The notes under the pieces were generated by a model. That model made no database searches. It was not told the origin of the DNA and saw nothing but the letters and a program-made list of their open reading frames with translations. Shown here one piece after another: positions 59,071 through 64,000 of a stretch of 64,000 nucleotides of DNA (the stretch's first letter is position 1; every line of letters begins with the position of its first letter). The DNA lies in the NCBI GenBank assembly GCA_001799615.1, contig MGTU01000011.1:1-64000 (forward strand). Direction: 5' to 3'. A program made the position numbers and the translations under genes. The stretch is from Elusimicrobia bacterium GWA2_61_42 (GTDB lineage Bacteria; Elusimicrobiota; Elusimicrobia; Elusimicrobiales; UBA9959).

Positions 59071-61332
59071 TCACTTCTTGAACAGGCCTTTCAGAAGTTT
59101 GGAGGCGTCGGGCGCTATTTTATCAAGGGCTTTTTTAACCGCCGGCTGCTCCGCCAGGGATTTCATGTCCGGCTTCGCCGAGGGGTTGGCGAAGGTGCCC
59201 TTTACCGTCATGGCCACGGGGGCGCTCATGCTTATGCCGCTGGCCTTCTTCAGCTCCGTGTTTATGCGCATGTCCAGTTTTTCCGCGCCCAGGTCTATAG
59301 TGCCAGAGGAGGAAACGTCGGCCACCGCGGCGGTGAGGACGGACTTGTTCAGCTTCATCAGGCCTTTGGTGAAAGTGTAGTCCCCCTCGATCCTGTCGAA
59401 GTCGATGTTGTTGAAGTCGGGCAGGCGCAGCGTTTTGGCCAGCTTGGAGGTCTTCTGCAGCACGATAAGCGGATACAGCGCCACCTTGGCCGCCTTGTAG
59501 CGGCTGGCCAGCGCGTAGAGCTCCGAGAATTTCCCGGGTCCCGCCGAAAACGAGGCGGTCCCGTCCAGCGACTTCAGGTCGTCCGAGACGTTCACGAGGT
59601 CCAGTTTCATGGACGACGGGCCGCAGCGGAAATTGGGGTGTTCGATGGCGCCTATCTCGGCCCTGCCCGACACGTCCAGGTAGAACGGTTCCCCGGGCGC
59701 TTTCCCGGCCTGCCCGCTTTTGGCCGCCCCGGCCGCCGCGGGCGCGGGCGTGTCTTTCACGGCGAGCCGGGCCAGTTTAACGTCGAAATCCGCTTTCGGG
59801 TGCTTCAGCAGGTCCCGGGCTTTGAAAGAGACCTTGAGGTCCTCGCCGTCCAGTTTGCCTTCCAGCTTCTGGGCCGAGGCCGCGTCCTTGGAGAAATCGA
59901 TGCCGCCGGTGAACCCGGAAAGCTTGTGACCCGCGAAAGCGGCGCCCGCGCCGGCGAGGGAGGCTTTGCCTTTAAAAAGGGCCAGCCCGCCGGAATAACT
60001 GTAGTCCAGGGCGGCGGCCGCGGCGCCGGAGAGGGCGTACTGGTCCAGCAGGGCCGGCGCGATGGCGGCCAGCTTGGACAGGCTTTTGATCTCGGCCTTC
60101 ACGCTGCCGGCGGCTTTAAGGTCCGGGCCGGAGAAGTTTACCGAGGTCCTTCCGTTGACCGCGAGAGCGTCGCAGTTGAGCGAGAAGGCGGTAATGTCGG
60201 CCGAGCCGTCCCTCACCAGCAGGCTGGCGGCTACTTCGGCCAGCGGGAGTTTGTAGCCGCGCGGCAGGGGGAGCTGCTTGAATTTGCGGGCCAGCACGGT
60301 GCTGTCTATCTCGGGGACCTGGGCTTTCAGGCTGGCGGCCAGGTTGTAGGAAACTTTGGGTTCCCACCCCGCCCTGCCCTTCAGGCTGCCGCTGACCGCG
60401 CCCGCGCGGAAAGAGACCGAGCGCAGGTTCACGTCTTTCATCGTCAGCTTGAAATCCGCTTCCGAATCTATCTCCGGCAGCAGCACGCGCGGCGGCAGCC
60501 CTTTGAAGACCGTCTTGAGGTCGGAGGTGGAGAACTGCTTCACGGACACCGTGAGCCTGGCGTCGGGCTCCAGCAGGTTGGACAGCGAGCCTTTGATCTC
60601 GGCCTTCACCCCGCCCAGGGACAGCGCCGCTTTGTCTATTTCAGCCCTGCCTTTCTCCGGGTCGAAGTTTCCCAGCGCCACGCGGCCTTTCAGCCGGGCG
60701 GGGATGGAGCCGGTGAAATAGGGCGAGGCCACATCCATGGTGAAATCGCCTTCCAGCGGGAAAAGCCCCGAAGGGGAGATGTCGGAGGCGGAAAGGTTGA
60801 TGTCGCGCAGCTCCACCGTCAGGTCGCCGGCGGCGTTGGCGTAGGTGAAGCGGGAAGCCTTTATCCTGAGGCTGGACACGGCCAGCGGCGGCGGCGCGGC
60901 CTTCTTGTCCGCCGGCCTGGCCGGCTTCTGCGGCGGTTCTTCCGTTATCAGGTCCGAAAAATTGTAAGTGTTCTTCTTGACTTCGGTGATGCGCAGCTTC
61001 AGGCCCGAGGCGGAGATGGAGTTTATCCTGACCTCGCGCTTCAGCAGGGCCCGCAGCGAGGGCCGCACGGCGAAGGAGGCCGCGCTTAAAAATTCGCCTT
61101 TCTTGAAATTCGGGTATTCCGAAACCCGCAGGTTCTCCATCGCCAGCCCCGAGAGGTTAAGGGTGACGGAGTCGAAGGTCACTTCGCGGCCGAGGTTCTT
61201 TACCGCGTATTCGAAGGTAAGGGCCTTAAGCCGGGCGGGCGTAAAATAAAGTTTAGCCGCGGCGAGGCCGGCGGCCAGGCACAGCAGGCCGGCGAGGGCG
61301 GCCCAGGCCGAGACTTTAAGGGCTTTTTTCAT
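59071..61332 (-). CDS. AsmA-family envelope protein
   Basis: 753 residues from ATG 61332 (MKKALKVSAW), selected because the -10 ends 7 bases before it. One N-terminal helix (about 8-28), then a long beta-rich periplasmic body typical of AsmA/TamB-like lipid-transfer proteins: LKALTFEYAVKNLGREVTFDSVTLNLSGLAMENLRVSE near the start and IDFDRIEGDYTFTKGLMKLNKSVL, then AVADVSSSGTIDLGAEKLDM near the end. Likely anchored in the inner membrane and reaching toward the outer membrane. Confidence 0.9.
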   Translation of the reverse strand: MKKALKVSAWAALAGLLCLAAGLAAAKLYFTPARLKALTFEYAVKNLGREVTFDSVTLNLSGLAMENLRVSEYPNFKKGEFLSAASFAVRPSLRALLKREVRINSISASGLKLRITEVKKNTYNFSDLITEEPPQKPARPADKKAAPPPLAVSSLRIKASRFTYANAAGDLTVELRDINLSASDISPSGLFPLEGDFTMDVASPYFTGSIPARLKGRVALGNFDPEKGRAEIDKAALSLGGVKAEIKGSLSNLLEPDARLTVSVKQFSTSDLKTVFKGLPPRVLLPEIDSEADFKLTMKDVNLRSVSFRAGAVSGSLKGRAGWEPKVSYNLAASLKAQVPEIDSTVLARKFKQLPLPRGYKLPLAEVAASLLVRDGSADITAFSLNCDALAVNGRTSVNFSGPDLKAAGSVKAEIKSLSKLAAIAPALLDQYALSGAAAAALDYSYSGGLALFKGKASLAGAGAAFAGHKLSGFTGGIDFSKDAASAQKLEGKLDGEDLKVSFKARDLLKHPKADFDVKLARLAVKDTPAPAAAGAAKSGQAGKAPGEPFYLDVSGRAEIGAIEHPNFRCGPSSMKLDLVNVSDDLKSLDGTASFSAGPGKFSELYALASRYKAAKVALYPLIVLQKTSKLAKTLRLPDFNNIDFDRIEGDYTFTKGLMKLNKSVLTAAVADVSSSGTIDLGAEKLDMRINTELKKASGISMSAPVAMTVKGTFANPSAKPDMKSLAEQPAVKKALDKIAPDASKLLKGLFKK

Positions 61333-61339
61333 ATCTAAC

Positions 61340-61345
61340 ATTATA
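61340..61345 (-). promoter_or_regulatory. -10 hexamer abutting the AsmA start (leaderless promoter)
   Basis: Minus strand TATAAT (61345-61340), 7 bases, ATG 61332. No Shine-Dalgarno and no clear -35. Confidence 0.55.
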
Positions 61346-61432
61346 ATAAAGTTACCCCGGACCCGGCTGGCGAAAAAGCCGCGCGCCGGGCGGCCGGGGC
61401 CGGCGCAGGATTTCTAAACCCCGGGATAAAAA

Positions 61433-61441
61433 TGCTAAATT
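61433..61441 (+). promoter_or_regulatory. Extended -10-like element upstream of the PfkB gene
   Basis: TG-C-TAAATT (61433-61441), 10 bases before ATG 61452, giving a leader of about 3 bases. No Shine-Dalgarno. Same TGCTAAA core as upstream of folP. Confidence 0.45.
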
Positions 61442-61451
61442 TATTTACAGC

Positions 61452-62387
61452 ATGAACGCGCTTATCGTTAACCTCAATCTCGCCGTTGATAAAACGGCCC
61501 TGGTGCCCGGCTTCAAAAAAGGGCGCGTTTTCCGCCTGGGCAACACCGTCACCCTGCCGGGCGGCAAGGGGGTCAACGTGGCGCGCGCCCTGCGTTCGCT
61601 GGGGCTGGAAGTGCCGGTAGCCGGTTTCGCCAGCGGTTTCAACGGCCGCTGGATAGCCGAAGCCATGAAGAAAGAAGGCTTCAAGACCTACCTCGAGGTT
61701 CACCAGACCGGCGAGTCCCGCGTCTGCTATACCGTGGTGGACGCCCTCGGCCGCTCCACCGACCTCAACGAAGAAGGCCCGGACGTTCCCCCCGCCGCGC
61801 AGGCGGGCTTTCTTAAGCGGTTCACGGAACTGGCGGGAGAATTCCGAGTGGCGGCCGTCTGCGGCCGCAGGTCCTCCGGGCTTAAGAAAGGTTTTTATTC
61901 TTCGCTCGTGCGGCTGGCCGCCGCGCGCGGCTGCTTCACTATTTTCGACACCAGCGGCCCCGTGCTGGCCGAGGCGCTTTCCGCCGGGGCGGAAGGCATA
62001 AAGATAAACCGCGACGAGTTCGAGGAGCTTTCGGGCGCGCCTTATACGCCGGCGCGGCTGGCCGCTTTTTTCAAGGCGCATGCTCCCAAAGGTCTCAAGA
62101 CCCTGATAGTGACGGACGGCGCCGGGCATACCCACGCCGCGTCTCCGTTCGGGCTGTGGCGGGTCACCCCCCCGCGCCTGGGCGGCCTTAAAAGCCCCAC
62201 CGGCGCCGGGGATTCCTTCATGGCCGGTTTTCTCTTCGGATTTTTAAAGGGCTATGATTTCGAGCGCACGCTTAAGCTGGCCACCGGGGCGGCCGCTTCC
62301 GACTGCCTTACGCTGGGCGCCGGGCTGATAGCCAGGGAACAGACTTTGGCTTACGCGCAGAAGGCCCGCGTGGTAAAGCTGGCCTGA
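61452..62387 (+). CDS. PfkB-family sugar kinase, 1-phosphofructokinase/tagatose-6-P kinase-like
   Basis: 311 residues. N-terminal LNLAVDKTALVPGFKKGRVFRLGNTVTLPGGKGVNVARALRSLG is the FruK/LacC pattern, with the sugar-binding GGKGVNVA; the C-terminal catalytic motif is SPTGAGDSFMAGFLFG with catalytic Asp. Phosphorylates a sugar phosphate with ATP; fructose-1-P is the common substrate but cannot be told from tagatose-6-P here. No PTS fructose permease is adjacent. Confidence 0.9.
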   Translation: MNALIVNLNLAVDKTALVPGFKKGRVFRLGNTVTLPGGKGVNVARALRSLGLEVPVAGFASGFNGRWIAEAMKKEGFKTYLEVHQTGESRVCYTVVDALGRSTDLNEEGPDVPPAAQAGFLKRFTELAGEFRVAAVCGRRSSGLKKGFYSSLVRLAAARGCFTIFDTSGPVLAEALSAGAEGIKINRDEFEELSGAPYTPARLAAFFKAHAPKGLKTLIVTDGAGHTHAASPFGLWRVTPPRLGGLKSPTGAGDSFMAGFLFGFLKGYDFERTLKLATGAAASDCLTLGAGLIAREQTLAYAQKARVVKLA

Positions 62388-62428
62388 ACCCGGATTTTTG
62401 TCGCGGCATACGCGACCAGGGAGACTCT

Positions 62429-64000
62429 ATGCAGAATTTAAACGCCGTGGAAAAAATATTCGAGCGCGCCGGGGCGGAGGGCCGCGCCAGCCTTACCGAG
62501 CCGGAGGTTTACGAGGTGATGTCCCTGGCCGGGCTGGAGGCGCCCAAGTACCTGCTTTTCCCCGCGGCCGGCCTTGAGCCCGCCGCCGCGGCAGCGGCCG
62601 CGGTTTCCCGCCTGGGCGGCGACAAAGCCGTGCTCAAGCTGGTTTCTTCCAAGACCCTGCACAAGACCGAGTCCGGCGGCGTCAAAGTGGTGGAGAAGAC
62701 CGCGGAGGCCCTTGAGGAGGCCCTGAAAGCCCTGCGGGCCAAATTTCCCGACGCGGAAGCTTTTATGGCGGTGGAATTCCTGCCCCATTCCGCTTTCGCC
62801 CTGGGAGAGGAACTGCTGCTGGGCGCGCGGGCCGACGAGGCCTTCGGGCCGGTCATCACGCTGGGCCCCGGCGGCACCAACGCCGAGGCGCTTACCAAGT
62901 CCCTGCGGCCCGGGACCTCCCCTTCCGTAATACCGGTGGACCTGGCCTTCAACAGCGGCGTCTGGGACAAATTCCTGTCCGGCTGCTGGATCTGGGCTTA
63001 CGTCTCCGGCTCCGTGCGCGGCGGCCGCCGCCTGGTGCAGGACGGCGAGATGTTCAAATGGCTGGAAGGCTTTTCCCTGCTGATGAAGCATTTCCGCGAC
63101 GGCGGGCACTCGGACTGGGCCATAGAGGAATTCGAGGTGAACCCGCTGGCGGCGTCCAAAGGCAGGCTGACGGCTCTCGACGGCGTGCTGCGCTTCCGGA
63201 AAGCCCGCAAAGCCAGCCCGCGGGTGAAGCCTTCCAAAAAAGGCGTGGGCGGTCTGCTGCATACGGCCAGCGCCGCGGTGGTGGGCGTCAGCGAAAAAAA
63301 GATGAACATGGCGCGCATCATCCTCAACAATATCCTGAAGGCGGGCTTTCCGAGGGAACACACCTATATCATAAAGGAAGGCGCCGCCGAGATAGACGGC
63401 GTGAAGTGCTTCGCCTCCCCCGCCGGGTTGCCCGAGAAGGTGGATATGTATGTGGTGGCCGTGCCCTCGCCCGAGGTGCCGCGCGTGCTGGCGGAGGCCG
63501 GCGAGTCCGGCAAGGTCAACGGCGTGGTGCTGATCTCCGGGGGCATGGGCGAAAAGGCCGGTTCCGAGGGGATGGCCGGCTCGGTGGTCGAGGCTATTGC
63601 CCGCGCCCGGGAGAAGAACCCGGACTTCGCGCTCTCCGGCGGCAATTCCATGGGCATAGTGCTCAACGACGCCAAGCTCAACACTTTCTTCATCCCGGAG
63701 TATAAGCTGGAACACCCGATCGGCGTCAACCCTTACAATGCCAAGACCGCTTTTGTCAGCCAGAGCGGCGCCTTCGTCATCTCGACCATCAGCAAGATGC
63801 CCTGGCTGAAGCCGGCCTACAGCGTCACGGTGGGCAACCAGCAGGACGTGACCGTGCCGGATTACGTCGAGCGGTTGGCCGACGAGGACGACCTGAAGGT
63901 CATACTGGTTTACATGGAAGGCTTCAAGCCCGGCGACGGCCTGGCGCTGGCCAGGGTGATAGACAAGGCCCGCTCGAAGGGCAAGCAGGTAGTGCTCTAC
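62429..64000 (+). CDS. ADP-forming acyl-CoA synthetase (acetate-CoA ligase type), ATP-grasp first; 3' end outside window
   Basis: 524 codons from ATG 62429 (CAGGGAG upstream) to the window edge, still open. Residues about 20-245 are an ATP-grasp beta-subunit domain (LTEPEVYEVMSLAGLEAPKY, VLKLVSSKTLHKTESGGVKVV, EEFEVNPLA). Residues about 270 on are the CoA-binding/ligase alpha part (AAVVGVSEKKMNMARIILNNIL, VLISGGMGEK, GGNSMGIVLND, TAFVSQSGAFVISTI). It makes acetyl- or acyl-CoA with ATP, or ATP from acyl-CoA. The beta-alpha domain order is the less common one. A 6-bp hairpin (62400-62416) lies just before its ribosome-binding site. Confidence 0.9.
   Translation, partial: MQNLNAVEKIFERAGAEGRASLTEPEVYEVMSLAGLEAPKYLLFPAAGLEPAAAAAAAVSRLGGDKAVLKLVSSKTLHKTESGGVKVVEKTAEALEEALKALRAKFPDAEAFMAVEFLPHSAFALGEELLLGARADEAFGPVITLGPGGTNAEALTKSLRPGTSPSVIPVDLAFNSGVWDKFLSGCWIWAYVSGSVRGGRRLVQDGEMFKWLEGFSLLMKHFRDGGHSDWAIEEFEVNPLAASKGRLTALDGVLRFRKARKASPRVKPSKKGVGGLLHTASAAVVGVSEKKMNMARIILNNILKAGFPREHTYIIKEGAAEIDGVKCFASPAGLPEKVDMYVVAVPSPEVPRVLAEAGESGKVNGVVLISGGMGEKAGSEGMAGSVVEAIARAREKNPDFALSGGNSMGIVLNDAKLNTFFIPEYKLEHPIGVNPYNAKTAFVSQSGAFVISTISKMPWLKPAYSVTVGNQQDVTVPDYVERLADEDDLKVILVYMEGFKPGDGLALARVIDKARSKGKQVVLY

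Noticed and set aside
58315-61089. 924-codon plus-strand ORF
   Set aside because: Shadow of the AsmA-like and lipoprotein genes; composition is Gly/His/Arg-rich with no fold pattern.

Overview
The window is GC-rich, densely coded bacterial chromosome. The organism is Gram-negative in envelope type: there are two predicted outer-membrane beta-barrel proteins, an AsmA-like protein, lipoproteins and a secreted clostripain. PorV-type and pseudopilin-like proteins, a PfaA-like megasynthase and a cytochrome bd oxidase would fit a free-living Elusimicrobiota-like lineage. That placement is my best guess and no rRNA is present to test it. I see no insertion sequence, prophage or CRISPR array.

Layout. 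1-5258 (minus) is the N-terminal 1,752 residues of a multidomain KS-AT-KS-ACP-ACP synthase that runs off the left edge. 5508-7130 is a GT-C type membrane glycosyltransferase. 7284-9777 is cydAB, split by a strongly folded spacer. 9824-12574 holds an MBL hydrolase, a membrane protein and a PorV-CsgG fusion, convergent with a sugar kinase/IMPase/membrane-protein operon (14666-12539). 14728-17259 is a PTS EIIA-like protein and an APC permease with a USP-like tail. 17278-20912 is def-fmt-PASTA-rpe-response regulator. 21093-23845 is the conserved rpsP-khpA-trmD-rplS-rnhB-yraN block behind a structured leader. 23875-26661 is nucleoside salvage (PNP, pyrimidine-nucleoside phosphorylase, upp), closed by a strong terminator. 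A Crp/FNR regulator with an FNR-like cysteine motif, a flippase and a clostripain follow.

42430 down to 30354 (minus) is a run of 14 tightly packed genes. It begins with an exopolysaccharide-like trio (TPR/barrel exporter, GT2 synthase, GH26 hydrolase), continues with two tiny ferritin-like proteins, surE, a pseudopilin-like protein and an HExxH peptidase, and ends with pcm, a hydrolase and an ABC exporter. tRNA-His, a MEMO-AMMECR1 fusion, a small ribbon-helix-helix operon, folP and a folK-folC fusion follow. Next come tRNA-Arg with an att-like direct repeat, an SF1 helicase, rlmN, a TPR-glycosyltransferase, a lipoprotein, a RecB/Cas4-like nuclease, a glycerol kinase-like gene, trxB, queD, maf, a DUF4321-like gene, cutA, a lipoprotein, an AsmA-like gene, a PfkB kinase and a partial ADP-forming acyl-CoA synthetase.

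A window-wide pattern is that several transcription-unit-leading genes have a -10 hexamer ending only 6-8 bases before the start codon and no Shine-Dalgarno sequence, which implies leaderless mRNAs. Operon-internal genes usually have normal ribosome-binding sites or overlapping stop/start codons. The most unusual items are the megasynthase whose two carrier domains carry Thr where Ser is expected, the cydA-cydB spacer element, the leaderless promoter class, the small RHH operon with repeated operators, the folK-folC fusion and the tRNA-Arg 3'-end duplication.
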